From the NCBI RefSeq assembly GCF_029813785.1, contig NZ_JARVKY010000019.1:62001-126000 (forward strand): 64,000 bases of DNA, given 5' to 3'. The notes under the pieces are model-generated. The model was not told where the DNA came from. It searched no databases and saw nothing but the letters and a program-made list of their open reading frames with translations. This DNA comes from Streptomyces sp. DH41. GTDB lineage: Bacteria; Actinomycetota; Actinomycetes; Streptomycetales; Streptomycetaceae. The position numbers were made by a program, and so were the translations under genes. Positions 25,519-34,105 of this stretch are shown here, piece after piece (position 1 is the stretch's first letter; every line of letters begins with the position of its first letter).

Positions 25519-26531
25519 GCGGCGCCCCCTTCCTTCGCGGTGCCGTCCTCCGCGTCGCCGTCCTCCGCGTCGACCGACACCGGCCACCAGGGCAGCTCCC
25601 GGTAGACCGGCCGGTCGGAGACCTTCTCACCGCTCCACGGGGGCGGCTCCACGTTGGTGGTCCGGGAACGGTACTGGACGCGCTCGACGACACCGCCCGG
25701 TCCGGCGGCCTCGTTGCGGTCCAGGCGCAGGGCCGCTATGCGCCGCAGATAGGCCTCGGCCAGTGTGCCCCGCGGGCCCACGGGGCGGTCGTCGGAGTCG
25801 TGGGTGGCGACGAAGAAGTCCCAGGCCCGGCGGAGTTCGTTCTGCTGGGTGTGGCTCGGCAGCGGATTGCCCTCGATGCTCCGGCCGTCCTCGGCGGACA
25901 GGTCGTACCAGCCGGTCGTCCGTATCGCGCCCTCCGCCGTGGTCACCTCGGCGCGGACCTGGACGGAGATGTTCTGCTGGAGCGGGTTGGGCGCGAAGAG
26001 CTTCCAGTTCTGTTCGAACTCCGGGTAGACCCACTCGTCGACCGCGGCGCCGTGCTGCTTGGTGAGGGTGTTCGACGGGGCGACGTGCAGGAACACCAGG
26101 CCTATGTGGGCGCAGACGGCGACGGCGACGACCGCGAGGGCGACCACCGCACCGACCTGGTAGCGGGGGGAGAGCGCGGCGACACCGGTACGGAGCTCCG
26201 CGGACGCCTGGCCCGGCTCTGCGGGCGTCACTCGGGGGCCGGCTCCGATACCGGCCGCGGCCCCGGTCCCGGTCTCGGCCTCATCCTCGGCCTCGACGGG
26301 GCCGCCGGTCTCCGCCGGACCGCCACCTGTCCCGACTGGGCCTTCCGAGGGCTCCGACGGCTCCGACGGCTCCGAGGGCTCCGAGGGCTCCGAGGGCTCC
26401 GAGGGCTCCGAGGGCTCCGAGGGCTCCGAGGGAGCCTGCCCGTCCGGGCCGTCCGGCCGGTCCGGTCTGCCCCGGCCTCCCTGCTCGTCCCGCCCCTGCC
26501 GGGCGTTCGAGCCTGCGTCGTACGCGTCCAT
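25515..26531 (-). CDS. DUF5819 family membrane-anchored protein with Ser-Glu-Pro repeat tract
   Basis: A 338-residue protein of unknown function, first gene of a DUF5819-HTTM-methyltransferase operon. The N-terminal cytoplasmic part includes about ten consecutive Ser-Glu-Pro triplets (residues 34-63). A membrane helix follows (VGAVVALAVVAVAVCAHIGLVFLHVAP). The extracytoplasmic domain includes EWVYPEFEQNWKLFAPNPLQQNISVQVRAE, typical of DUF5819. The ATG at 26531 was chosen over an upstream frame lacking domain sense. The SEP tract probably varies in length between strains. Confidence 0.82.
   Translation of the reverse strand: MDAYDAGSNARQGRDEQGGRGRPDRPDGPDGQAPSEPSEPSEPSEPSEPSEPSEPSEPSEPSEGPVGTGGGPAETGGPVEAEDEAETGTGAAAGIGAGPRVTPAEPGQASAELRTGVAALSPRYQVGAVVALAVVAVAVCAHIGLVFLHVAPSNTLTKQHGAAVDEWVYPEFEQNWKLFAPNPLQQNISVQVRAEVTTAEGAIRTTGWYDLSAEDGRSIEGNPLPSHTQQNELRRAWDFFVATHDSDDRPVGPRGTLAEAYLRRIAALRLDRNEAAGPGGVVERVQYRSRTTNVEPPPWSGEKVSDRPVYRELPWWPVSVDAEDGDAEDGTAKEGGAA
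26343..26432 (-). repeat. 9-bp microsatellite encoding Ser-Glu-Pro
   Basis: About ten tandem copies of GGCTCCGAG and close variants within the DUF5819 gene. Being a multiple of three, slippage would change tract length without a frameshift. Confidence 0.85.
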
Positions 26532-26815
26532 TGCGCCCCGTTCCGGTCCCGACCGTCGTTCCGCCCGCCGCGCCCCGCCGCGACGCGCCCGCGCGCCTCT
26601 CGAGCGGTTGCCCGGCGGCGTTCGAACCGGAACGGTACTCAGGACCGCCCGCCCGCACAGCCCCCGGCGGACCGGCCGCACCGTGGCCGTCACCACATCC
26701 GTCACCGTGCGCCGGCCCCCGCGGTGACACGGAAGGCCGCTCCGGAGACGACGCGGAGGCGGCCCGGAGACGGCCCCGAACGGATCGAACCGCCCGGTCG
26801 ACGCCCCGGGCGGCT

Positions 26816-27163
26816 CTAGAGAACGTGCCCCGGCTCGCCCTTCCCGTCCACCACGGGACGGCCGGCCGCGGCCCACACCTGCATGCCGCCGTCGACGTTC
26901 ACGGCGTCGATGCCCTGCTGGACCAGGTACATGGTGACCTGGGCCGAGCGCCCGCCGGAACGGCAGATCACGTGGACCCGGCCGTCCTGCGGCGCGGCCT
27001 CGGTCAGCTCGCCGTACCGGCCCACGAAGTCACTGATGGGAATGTGCAGCGCCCCGGCGGCGTGACCCGCCTGCCACTCGTCGTCCTCGCGGACGTCCAG
27101 CAGGAAGTCGCCGTCCTTGAGGTCCGTGACCTCGACCGTGGGCACACCAGCTCCGAAACTCAT
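26816..27163 (-). CDS. Rhodanese-like domain protein
   Basis: Single-domain rhodanese of 115 residues. LLDVREDDEWQAGHAAGALHIP is the entry motif; the active-site loop is VICRSGGRSAQV with the catalytic Cys in the first position; GGMQVWAAAGRPV closes the fold. It probably carries persulfide sulfur; the acceptor is unknown. It is preceded by 77 bp to the next gene upstream. It marks the left conserved flank of the RiPP island. A 284-bp gap (26532-26815) to the next gene holds nothing I can identify. Confidence 0.92.
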   Translation of the reverse strand: MSFGAGVPTVEVTDLKDGDFLLDVREDDEWQAGHAAGALHIPISDFVGRYGELTEAAPQDGRVHVICRSGGRSAQVTMYLVQQGIDAVNVDGGMQVWAAAGRPVVDGKGEPGHVL

Positions 27164-27240
27164 GCCCCCGACGCTACCCGACGCGGCGGGGCGGGCGGCC
27201 TGCTCGCCGTCCCCGCGGGGCTCCGACGCGTCGTCGCACG

Positions 27241-27477
27241 TCAGGACCGGGACCAGCCACGCAGCGCGGGGTGGGCGAGGACGCCGTCGACGGCCAGGCC
27301 GACCGCCGGCGGCGTCAGGCCGTCCGGTGCGGAGACGGCCAGCTCCGCGGTCGTGCCGTGGCAGCCGACCAGCCGTGCCCGCCAGCCCGTCGGCAGCAGG
27401 GCGATCAGCCGGATCGCCGCGGTTTCCGGAGGAGCGTCGGCCGGGCCGCTGATGCGGACGGAGTGCTCGGTGGGCAT
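27241..27477 (-). CDS. Small hypothetical protein, 78 residues
   Basis: Begins MPTEHSVRISGPADAPPETA and ends LAHPALRGWSRS. No signal peptide or membrane helix is apparent. The middle (LLPTGWRARLVGCHGTTAELAVSAPDG) looks like a short beta-rich fold. GGAG precedes the ATG. It lies between the rhodanese gene and a terminator at 27502-27541, so it is probably transcribed apart from the RiPP operon. I do not recognise a family. The clear start and codon usage like its neighbours favour a real gene. Confidence 0.55.
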   Translation of the reverse strand: MPTEHSVRISGPADAPPETAAIRLIALLPTGWRARLVGCHGTTAELAVSAPDGLTPPAVGLAVDGVLAHPALRGWSRS

Positions 27478-27501
27478 GGAGGTCTCCAGGAGGGTTTGGT
27501 G

Positions 27502-27541
27502 CCGGCCGGGGCCGCTGGGGGGCGGGAACGGCCCCGGCCGG
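27502..27541 (-). terminator. Terminator after the two-TM small protein
   Basis: CCGGCCGGGGCC and GGCCCCGGCCGG form a perfect 12-bp stem with a 16-nt loop, 21 bp past the stop at 27562. Confidence 0.65.
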
Positions 27542-27561
27542 GACGAGCGCGTGCCGAGAGG

Positions 27562-27750
27562 TCAGCGGGAACGGCGGGCCCGGCTCAGCTGGAAGACGCT
27601 CGCCAGGAGGGCGACCAGGATGACGGCTCCCAGGCCGTAGCGGGCGCCGTTGGCCATGTCGCTGGTGATCACGGCGACTTCGGCGCCGCAGAGGATGGCG
27701 ACGAGGGCGGCGGTCAGGACGGTGTTGTTCGTGCGGTTGTTGTCGCTCAT
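27562..27750 (-). CDS. Two-TM small membrane protein, candidate RiPP immunity factor
   Basis: A 62-residue protein with two hydrophobic helices, VLTAALVAILCGAEVAVIT and YGLGAVILVALLASVFQL, and a basic tail RARRSR. The ATG at 27750 follows AGGAGAG. Hairpins lie on both sides (27502-27541 and 27861-27908), so it looks like an independent transcript. Small basic two-TM proteins next to peptide exporters often confer self-protection, but here that is only inference from position and topology. No family is recognised. Confidence 0.6.
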   Translation of the reverse strand: MSDNNRTNNTVLTAALVAILCGAEVAVITSDMANGARYGLGAVILVALLASVFQLSRARRSR

Positions 27751-27860
27751 GGTGCTCTCTCCTTGGTGGGGGGCCCGGTCCGAGGACCGGCCGGATGGGT
27801 GGTGTCGACCGGTCGGTCCGATGGCTTCGGCCGAGGTCGAGTGGATCGTAGGGAGGCGCA

Positions 27861-27908
27861 CCCACCCGGCGGGAACCGTACGAGCGGTTCCCGGCCAGGA
27901 CGGGTGGG
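27861..27908 (-). terminator. Nested hairpin after the RiPP exporter genes
   Basis: The outer arms CCCACCCG and CGGGTGGG enclose inner arms CGGGAACCG and CGGTTCCCG. It starts about 18 bp beyond the permease stop at 27926 and probably ends the long RiPP transcript. Confidence 0.6.
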
Positions 27909-27925
27909 CTTCGACCGGCGCTGGA

Positions 27926-29236
27926 TCAGTCCTCGAGCCTCAGCGCCTGACGGAAGGACAGCTTGCGGCCGGTCTGCATCAGTGCCCTGCGGTAGACCCG
28001 CTCGCTGGCCAGGACGATCAGGGCGGCGGCGGCCAGGGAGACGATCAGGGAGGCCGCGGGCTCCCACCAGGCCGTGTCGCCCGCGATGATGCGGGCCGGC
28101 ATGGTGATGGTCGAGGTGAGGGGGACGAAGGACAGGACGCTCTGGACCGTTCCGGTGACCGTGATGCCGACGACGAAGACGACGGCGACCAGGGCGTTCA
28201 CCGGGGTGGTGGTGGACTGGATGTCCTCGGTCCGGGTGGCGATGGCGCCGGCGGCGGCGAACACGCAGGCGAGGACGGCGATTCCGACGACGTAGTAGAC
28301 CAGGAACCAGCCGAGACCCGCCGTGACCTGCCCCAGCGTGCCGGTCTCACCGGTGGCGACCAGACCGATCGCCGCGGCCGCCGTGAACGCCACCATCTGG
28401 GCCAGGGCCAGCGTCGTACTGCCGACGATCTTGCCCACGAGCAGGTCCCGCAAACGGATCGAGCTGGCGATGATCTCCACGATCCGGTTCTGCTTCTCCT
28501 CCACGATGCTGGTCGCCAGCGAGACGCCCAGCAGCACGGCCGCCAGGTAGAACAGGAAGCCGAAGAAGTAGGTGGCCATCCGCACCACGGACTCGGGCGT
28601 CTCGTCCGGCGACAGCAGGGTGTGCTGGAGCGTGGCGCCCTTGGTCAGGGCTTCCATGTCGGTGCCCGCGGAGGTGGCGTTGGCCTCCATCGCGCTGCTC
28701 TGCACGGCGGCACCGAGCCAGGTGGCGGCGGTGGAGTCGTTGCCGGTGTCGCCGAGCAGGGCCCAGCCCTCGGGCGTGCGCAGCAGTCCGGCGTCGACGT
28801 CACCGGCCCGGACCGCCTCGCGCACCGCGTCCGCCGAGGCCTCCTCGCGCACACTGATCTCGACGTCCTGGTCGGCCTGGTCGGCCAGCGCCTCCGCCTG
28901 CCGCACCAGCACGTCGCCCTCTGAGGCGACCGCCGCGACCGTGATCTTGCCGGCCGTGGAGGCGAGGTAGACCTGGAGGCCGACCGCGCCGAGGATGACG
29001 GCGAGGGTGGCGACCGTGGAGAGCAGGAAGCCCCGGTCCCGTATCTTCACCGCGATCTCGCGGGCGGCGACGATCAGCCAGGCGGCCTCGCGCTTCGCCG
29101 GTTCCTCCCGCCGCCCGGCTCCCGCGGAGCGGGCGGACCCGGTGGAGCCGGACGCGGCGGGGGCGTTCGGGCCGCCGGTGGCGGTGGCCTCCCGCTCCTC
29201 GGTGCGCGGTGTCTTCTCGCTCGTGAGCGTGGTCAT
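27926..29236 (-). CDS. ABC-2 type permease (NatB-like) of the RiPP cluster
   Basis: A 436-residue exporter membrane subunit. A 55-residue Ala/Thr/Glu-rich cytoplasmic extension precedes the first helix (FLLSTVATLAVILGAVGLQVYLA). A large extracellular domain of about 150 residues (VASEGDVLVRQAEALADQADQ onward) follows, then five helices including YFFGFLFYLAAVLLGVSLATS, with an EEKQNRIVEIIASSIRLRDLL coupling loop. This is the NatB/ABC2_membrane_3 layout. It overlaps the ATPase gene by ATGA. In context it should export the modified peptides or give resistance to them. The terminal region ends QALRLED. Confidence 0.9.
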   Translation of the reverse strand: MTTLTSEKTPRTEEREATATGGPNAPAASGSTGSARSAGAGRREEPAKREAAWLIVAAREIAVKIRDRGFLLSTVATLAVILGAVGLQVYLASTAGKITVAAVASEGDVLVRQAEALADQADQDVEISVREEASADAVREAVRAGDVDAGLLRTPEGWALLGDTGNDSTAATWLGAAVQSSAMEANATSAGTDMEALTKGATLQHTLLSPDETPESVVRMATYFFGFLFYLAAVLLGVSLATSIVEEKQNRIVEIIASSIRLRDLLVGKIVGSTTLALAQMVAFTAAAAIGLVATGETGTLGQVTAGLGWFLVYYVVGIAVLACVFAAAGAIATRTEDIQSTTTPVNALVAVVFVVGITVTGTVQSVLSFVPLTSTITMPARIIAGDTAWWEPAASLIVSLAAAALIVLASERVYRRALMQTGRKLSFRQALRLED

Positions 29237-30117
29237 GCTGCCGTCATCTCCCTGAACACGTCGGCGACACTGGGGACGATCTCGGCGAATTCCCGTACCG
29301 GGCCCCGGCGCAGTGCCTCCGCCAGAAGCCGGTCGGCCACCTCGTCGGTGGCCAGTTCGAGCAGGGCGGTGCCCTCCCGCTGCTCGATGACGTCGACGCC
29401 CTTGACGTCGCGCAGCCAGCCGGTGGGGCCGGCGGTCACCAGACGGTGCCTGACCCGGCCACGGCGGCGCAGGTCGGCCGCGGTGCCCTGGGCCAGGACG
29501 CGGCCGGCGGACTGGACGACGACGTCGTCACAGAGCTGCTCGACCAGTTCCAGCTGGTGGGAGGAGAACAGCACCGGGACGCCGCGCTCGGTGTGCTCGC
29601 GCAGCAGCTCGGCCATGGAGTCCACGGCGTGCGGGTCCAGGCCGGAGAACGGCTCGTCCAGCACCAGCAGATGCGGTTCGCCGATCAGCGCGGCGGCGAT
29701 CTGCACGCGCTGCTGGTTGCCCAGCGACAGTGACTCCAGCCGGTCGTCCCGCTTTTCGGCGAGCGCCAGCCGCTCGATCAGCCCGGAGGCCGAGTCCTGG
29801 GCGGCGCGGGCGCTCAGGCCGCGCAGCCGGCCCAGGTAGACCAGCTGGCTGAGGACGGTCTGCTTGGGGTAGAGGCCGCGCTCCTCGGGCATGTAGCCGA
29901 AGCCTCGGCGGTCGACGGCGGTGACCGGCGCGCCGTTCCAGCGGATCTCGCCGCCGTTCAGCGCCAGCACACCCATGATCATGCGCATCGTCGTGGTCTT
30001 CCCCGCGCCGTTCCCGCCGACGAAGCCGGTCATCCGGCCGTCGTCGACGCGGAACGACACCTGGTCGACCGCGCAGCGGTCGCCGAAGCGCCGTACGACG
30101 TTGTCCAGTTCCAGCAT
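29233..30117 (-). CDS. ABC transporter ATP-binding protein of the RiPP cluster
   Basis: NatA-type ATPase, 294 residues. Walker A is GGNGAGKTT (residues 34-42), the Q-loop region is GYMPEERGLYPKQTV, the signature reads LSLGNQQRVQ (LSxGxQ), Walker B is LLVLDEPFSGLDP and the H-loop is VLFSSHQLELVEQL. A C-terminal regulatory segment ends VADVFREMTAA. It precedes and overlaps the permease gene, and follows the YcaO gene by 55 bp, so it belongs to the same transcript. It powers export of, or immunity to, the RiPP product. Confidence 0.93.
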   Translation of the reverse strand: MLELDNVVRRFGDRCAVDQVSFRVDDGRMTGFVGGNGAGKTTTMRMIMGVLALNGGEIRWNGAPVTAVDRRGFGYMPEERGLYPKQTVLSQLVYLGRLRGLSARAAQDSASGLIERLALAEKRDDRLESLSLGNQQRVQIAAALIGEPHLLVLDEPFSGLDPHAVDSMAELLREHTERGVPVLFSSHQLELVEQLCDDVVVQSAGRVLAQGTAADLRRRGRVRHRLVTAGPTGWLRDVKGVDVIEQREGTALLELATDEVADRLLAEALRRGPVREFAEIVPSVADVFREMTAA

Positions 30118-30172
30118 CGTGTGCGTTCCTCCCGTTTCGAGGGGGTCGGGCGTGCCCTGGTGGGCCGCTTCG

Positions 30173-31447
30173 TCAGGGCAGGGGGTGGGGGGCCGCGGCC
30201 CGGTGATCGGTCAGGCGCGCCGGGCAGCCGGTGCGCCGGGGTGCGGAGTCCAGACGGGACCGGTTCCAGCTCCACCGGTGGGTCTCGTCCATCCGCAGAT
30301 GCTGGTAGCCGGCCGGTACGGCCTTCACCGCGTGCCAGCCCATGGCGGTCGCGGTGGCGGGCAGCCGGGGCGTGAGGTCGACGACCAGCGGGTCGGCGCC
30401 GTCGGCGAGCAGCGCGGCGACGATCGCGTCGGTGCTCACCGCGGCCGGGAACATCGGTTCCCCGGCCGGGACGAATCCGGCGACCCAGTCGCGTACGGCC
30501 CGGCGGGCGCGGCCGGTGAGCATGTACCGGATCCGGTCGTGCTCGGTGACCAACGGGTCCGGCACGTCCGTGACCGGGCCGTCCTGCGCGGTGACCTCCA
30601 GCGCGGCCCGGACCTGCCAGGCCTCCTGGAGGGCACCCAGCAGGGCGTCGTGCGGGCGGTCGGAGGCCTTCATGCCCACGGTCGTCAGGGCGCCGGGGCG
30701 CTCCGGTTCCAGCAGGCAGGCCACCACGCACCACAGGCCGTCGACGGCGGTCGGAATACGTGCGAACACCGTCTGCACACCGCGGTCCAGCGCCCGCCGC
30801 CACAGGACGCGCAGCGCCTCGCCGGTGGGCCGGTCGGGTTCGCCGGCCACCGCCGCGAAGGGGTCGCTCCAGCAGGGCAGCCCCAGCTGGCGGCCCCAGG
30901 CGACGGTGAACGCGTCCCGCTCGACGATCTCGACGAGCGCCGAGCGCAGTGCCATGTCCGCGCTGCCGCCGGACGCCGCGCCGGAGGGCCCCGGGTCGAA
31001 CAGCGAGGTCGGCCCGGTGGTCGGCCAGTCGACGAGGTGGGCCGGGACCAGCACCTCGGCCCTGTCGCTCAGCCGCACCGCCGGGTACCAGGCGAGTTCG
31101 GCGCGGGCCGCGTCCGGGTGGGCCAGGGCGTGGCGCGGGTCGTGCGCGGCGAGGGCCGGACGGCCCAGACCGGACGCGGTGCCGTGTACGGTGCCCAGCC
31201 GGTCGTCGGGGTGCAGCGCGCGGCGCTCGACGGCCTCGCCGGCACCGCGCAGCAGCGCGTCGGCGCGGGAGTGACCGTTGGCGCCCGCGACCAGCGCGGA
31301 CAGCGGCACCTCGGCCTCGTCCGCCCCGGCGACCGGGGCGAGCGCCACGGCGGTGCTCCACAGCGGGTTGTCGCCCCGCGGGGGCAGCAGCGAATAGCGG
31401 GAGGCGATGCCGGTGGCCGGGGCGAGGGTGCGCGGGACGTCGATCAT
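30173..31447 (-). CDS. YcaO-domain protein with C-terminal PxPxP, RiPP backbone-modifying enzyme
   Basis: ATP-dependent YcaO superfamily member of 424 residues. YcaO enzymes activate a peptide amide with ATP and give azolines, thioamides or amidines. Candidate ATP/Mg ligands are E71 and E74 in AGEAVERRA, E173 and E176 in LVEIVERDAF, and E275 in LQEAWQVR. The extreme C-terminus is PHPLP, the Pro-rich ending found in azoline-forming cyclodehydratases. No Ocin-ThiF or E1-like partner gene is adjacent; the RRE-like protein at 40776-41816 or the PqqD-like head of the protease could present the substrate. The start overlaps the LanKC stop by one base (TGATG). With no Cys in the five precursors, Ser/Thr or plain amides would be its targets. 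That reading is inference. Confidence 0.88.
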   Translation of the reverse strand: MIDVPRTLAPATGIASRYSLLPPRGDNPLWSTAVALAPVAGADEAEVPLSALVAGANGHSRADALLRGAGEAVERRALHPDDRLGTVHGTASGLGRPALAAHDPRHALAHPDAARAELAWYPAVRLSDRAEVLVPAHLVDWPTTGPTSLFDPGPSGAASGGSADMALRSALVEIVERDAFTVAWGRQLGLPCWSDPFAAVAGEPDRPTGEALRVLWRRALDRGVQTVFARIPTAVDGLWCVVACLLEPERPGALTTVGMKASDRPHDALLGALQEAWQVRAALEVTAQDGPVTDVPDPLVTEHDRIRYMLTGRARRAVRDWVAGFVPAGEPMFPAAVSTDAIVAALLADGADPLVVDLTPRLPATATAMGWHAVKAVPAGYQHLRMDETHRWSWNRSRLDSAPRRTGCPARLTDHRAAAPHPLP

Positions 31448-33972
31448 CAGGCCGCCTCCGCGTAATCCCGCGCCGGCGTGCCGCCCAGGAAGGGCAGCGC
31501 GGCCGCGTCGTCGTCGGCGAGCGCGGCCAGCGCCAGCAGCACGCCGGCCGATCCGGTCGCCAGGTCGGTGGAGAGCCGGTAGCCGTGGTCGCCGAGGAAG
31601 TCCACACGGCCCGGCTCGGCGGCCATGGCCTCCCAGCCCAGCGCGTCCAGGTGGGTGCGGATCAGCTCGGGGGCGCGGTCCTCGCCGGTCAGCGCGAGCA
31701 GCGCGCCGGCCCGGCCGGTGAACAGGCCGCAGGATATGGCGAAGTGGGTGTGCACGGTCTCCAGCAGCCGTTCCCGGGCCGCCGCCAGGTCGGCGCTCGG
31801 CCGGTGCCGCCGCAGGGCCCGGATCACCAGGGCGATTCCCGCGCCGCCGATGAGGCCGGGACCGAGCCGGAGCCGGCTGTCCTCCTGGTCGAGGTCGATG
31901 GTCTCCAGGTCGGCCCGCAGTTCGGCCTCGGCGGCGTCCAGGTGGCGGATGTCGCCGCTCTGCTCGAACAGCCGCAGCAGGAACAGCGCGTGACCGGTGC
32001 GCCCGTGCACCAGACCGACCCGCTTGGGACCGGCCGGCGCGCTCTCCGGGCCGCCCAGCCGGCCGGCGAGGGTACGGGCCATGTCCAGGTACGCCGGGTC
32101 GCCGCGGCGCTCGGCCAGGTGCAGAGCCACCAGACCGAGGCCGGCCCAGCCGTTGCACAGCGAGTCGCTGACGTTCGCGGCCGGGGTGTCGAAGGCCCGC
32201 CGCATCAGCGCGTCGGCCTCGTCCCGGTGGCCCAGGTGATCGAGGGTGAACGCCGGTCCGGCCAGGCCCGTGAAGAAGCCGGGGCCGTCCGTCTCGGCGT
32301 CGCGGGCGTGCTCGGCGAGCCACCGCACGTGCTCGGCCGGCGGCCGGTGACCCGCGCGGGACAGGGCCCACAGCACGCCCGCCGCGCCGTACGCGAAGGT
32401 GGTGCCGCCGTCCGGGATGAGGAACTGCATGGCGTCGCCGGGGTAGAGACGGTCGTCGCGGTCGGGTGAGGCGCCCTCGACGATGGAGCGGGCGATCCTG
32501 GCGCGCAGCTCGGCGTCGGGAACGGCGGGCCACTCGGCCCGGAAGTCCCGGTCCGCGGTGAGCACGTCCGGACCCAGACCGTCGGTGATGGCGCGGGTCA
32601 GGGACTCCGGCAGGTCGAAGTTGTCGGTGGCGGCCTTGAGCAGCGTGCGCACCTTGGCGACGCCCCACGGCACCACCTGCGGCAGCGGCATGAACATCGT
32701 CAGCCGCAGCACGTTGAGGGCGAACAGGTCGACCGCCGGCCCGGTGAGGTGGTGCGGCGCGTGGAAGCCGAGAGCGCCCATCGCCTGCTGGTAGCCGGCC
32801 TCGACGGGGGTGGAGGTCTCCATGTCGATGAACGCGACCGAGTCGTCGGCCTTGAGCAGGATGTTGCCCGGGTGCAGGTCGCCGAAGACCACCCCGCGCT
32901 CGTGCATGTCGGCCACGCCACGGGAGACCTGGTCGAGGATGCCCAGCGCCCACTCGGTGTAGGCGGCGCGGGCCTCGGGGGTGTTGTCGCCCGAGGTGAA
33001 GGGGTGCCGGCGGCGCAGCACGTCGATGAGGGCCTCGCCCTCGACGAACTCACGGGCGAGGAAGCGGTGCTCGTGGCCGTCCCGGTAGTCGACCAGGGCC
33101 GGCACCGTGGGCAGACCGGCCAGCGTCGTCAGCGCCCAGTGCTCGCGCTCCATGCGGGCGATCGCGTCCGCCCCACTGGCGTCCAGGCCGGCCAGCGGAC
33201 GGGCCTCCTTCAGCAGCACCTCGCCACCGGTGCGCTGGTCGACGGCGCGGTAGACGCCGCCGCCGTTGGAGAAGTGCAGCGCCTTGTAGACCCGGAACGG
33301 GAAGTTCTTCAGAGTGCCCTGCCTGCGCTTGGCGTGCGCCTCGGCGAGGAACGCCGGCAGGGTCACCCACTCCGGCGGCCGGAACGCGGGGCGCCGTACG
33401 TCGGGCACCATCTCGCCCTGCGGGTTGCGGATGCCGGGGACCATGGCGCCGTTCTCGGCACGCGCCATCTTCAGCACGAAACCGCCGTAGCGCACGAACA
33501 GCGGTCCCTGGTTCCAGCGCAGGTCGCTGAGGATGTACGGGGCGGGCGTGCCGCCGATCAGCTCGTCCAGCTCGCGCAGCGTGCGCTCGAGGGCCTCCTC
33601 GTCGGACGGGTAGATGGTGACGAACTTGCCGCTGGCGCTGCGGTCGCCGTACTTGCTGCCGCGTCGGCCGAGGATCTCCCGGTTGGAGATGTACTTGTAC
33701 ATCAGCCCGTTCTCCACGCAGTACGGGGCGACGATGTCGAGGAGTTCGGCGGCGTTGTCCGGCGAGGCGGAGACGTGGATCTTCCAGCCCTGGTCCGGGA
33801 CGTCCAGGTCCGGCGGAGTGCAGAACGTCCACTCTCTGCCCCGGCTCACCGTCCAGCCGGTGCCGGGGACGCGGCCCGCGTGGAAGTCCTGGTCCGTGGC
33901 GCCGTCGTGATCGGGGGCGTCGTAGAAGAGGGAGTCCTCGCGGCAGAAGTCGAGGAAGCGGAAGTCGAGCAC
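31447..33972 (-). CDS. Class III (LanKC-type) lanthipeptide synthetase
   Basis: Trifunctional enzyme of 841 residues that phosphorylates Ser/Thr in a precursor and eliminates phosphate to give Dha/Dhb. The N-terminal lyase domain covers about 1-215 (WKIHVSASPDNAAELLDIVAPYC, KYISNREILGRRGSKYGDRSASGKFVTIYP). The kinase domain covers 225-490, with the ATP lysine K255 in VLLKEARPL, catalytic GDLHPGN (364-370) and IDMET (382-386). A LanC-like domain fills 520-841 (GFFTGLAGPAF, NGWAGLGL, HGRTGHALFLLRL). The zinc-ligand Cys-His pattern of class I/II cyclases is not seen, as is usual for class III. The GTG start follows CAGGAG. Cys-free precursors imply it serves as a dehydratase here, without lanthionine formation. 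Confidence 0.93.
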   Translation of the reverse strand: MLDFRFLDFCREDSLFYDAPDHDGATDQDFHAGRVPGTGWTVSRGREWTFCTPPDLDVPDQGWKIHVSASPDNAAELLDIVAPYCVENGLMYKYISNREILGRRGSKYGDRSASGKFVTIYPSDEEALERTLRELDELIGGTPAPYILSDLRWNQGPLFVRYGGFVLKMARAENGAMVPGIRNPQGEMVPDVRRPAFRPPEWVTLPAFLAEAHAKRRQGTLKNFPFRVYKALHFSNGGGVYRAVDQRTGGEVLLKEARPLAGLDASGADAIARMEREHWALTTLAGLPTVPALVDYRDGHEHRFLAREFVEGEALIDVLRRRHPFTSGDNTPEARAAYTEWALGILDQVSRGVADMHERGVVFGDLHPGNILLKADDSVAFIDMETSTPVEAGYQQAMGALGFHAPHHLTGPAVDLFALNVLRLTMFMPLPQVVPWGVAKVRTLLKAATDNFDLPESLTRAITDGLGPDVLTADRDFRAEWPAVPDAELRARIARSIVEGASPDRDDRLYPGDAMQFLIPDGGTTFAYGAAGVLWALSRAGHRPPAEHVRWLAEHARDAETDGPGFFTGLAGPAFTLDHLGHRDEADALMRRAFDTPAANVSDSLCNGWAGLGLVALHLAERRGDPAYLDMARTLAGRLGGPESAPAGPKRVGLVHGRTGHALFLLRLFEQSGDIRHLDAAEAELRADLETIDLDQEDSRLRLGPGLIGGAGIALVIRALRRHRPSADLAAARERLLETVHTHFAISCGLFTGRAGALLALTGEDRAPELIRTHLDALGWEAMAAEPGRVDFLGDHGYRLSTDLATGSAGVLLALAALADDDAAALPFLGGTPARDYAEAA

Positions 33973-34105
33973 GATACGTCTCCTGACCGTGGGTTCGGTG
34001 GGCGCGGCGTGGCCGCGCCGAGGGTGCGTGGCGGGTCGGGCGGAAGGGCTGTGAAGCCGGGCCGGGGCCGGGCGGCGGGGCCGCGGGGGGGCCGGGCGGT
34101 GGGGG

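Noticed and set aside
27861..27908. Riboswitch before the two-TM small protein
   Set aside because: The structure is a simple nested hairpin right after the permease stop, better explained as a terminator; no known aptamer pattern.
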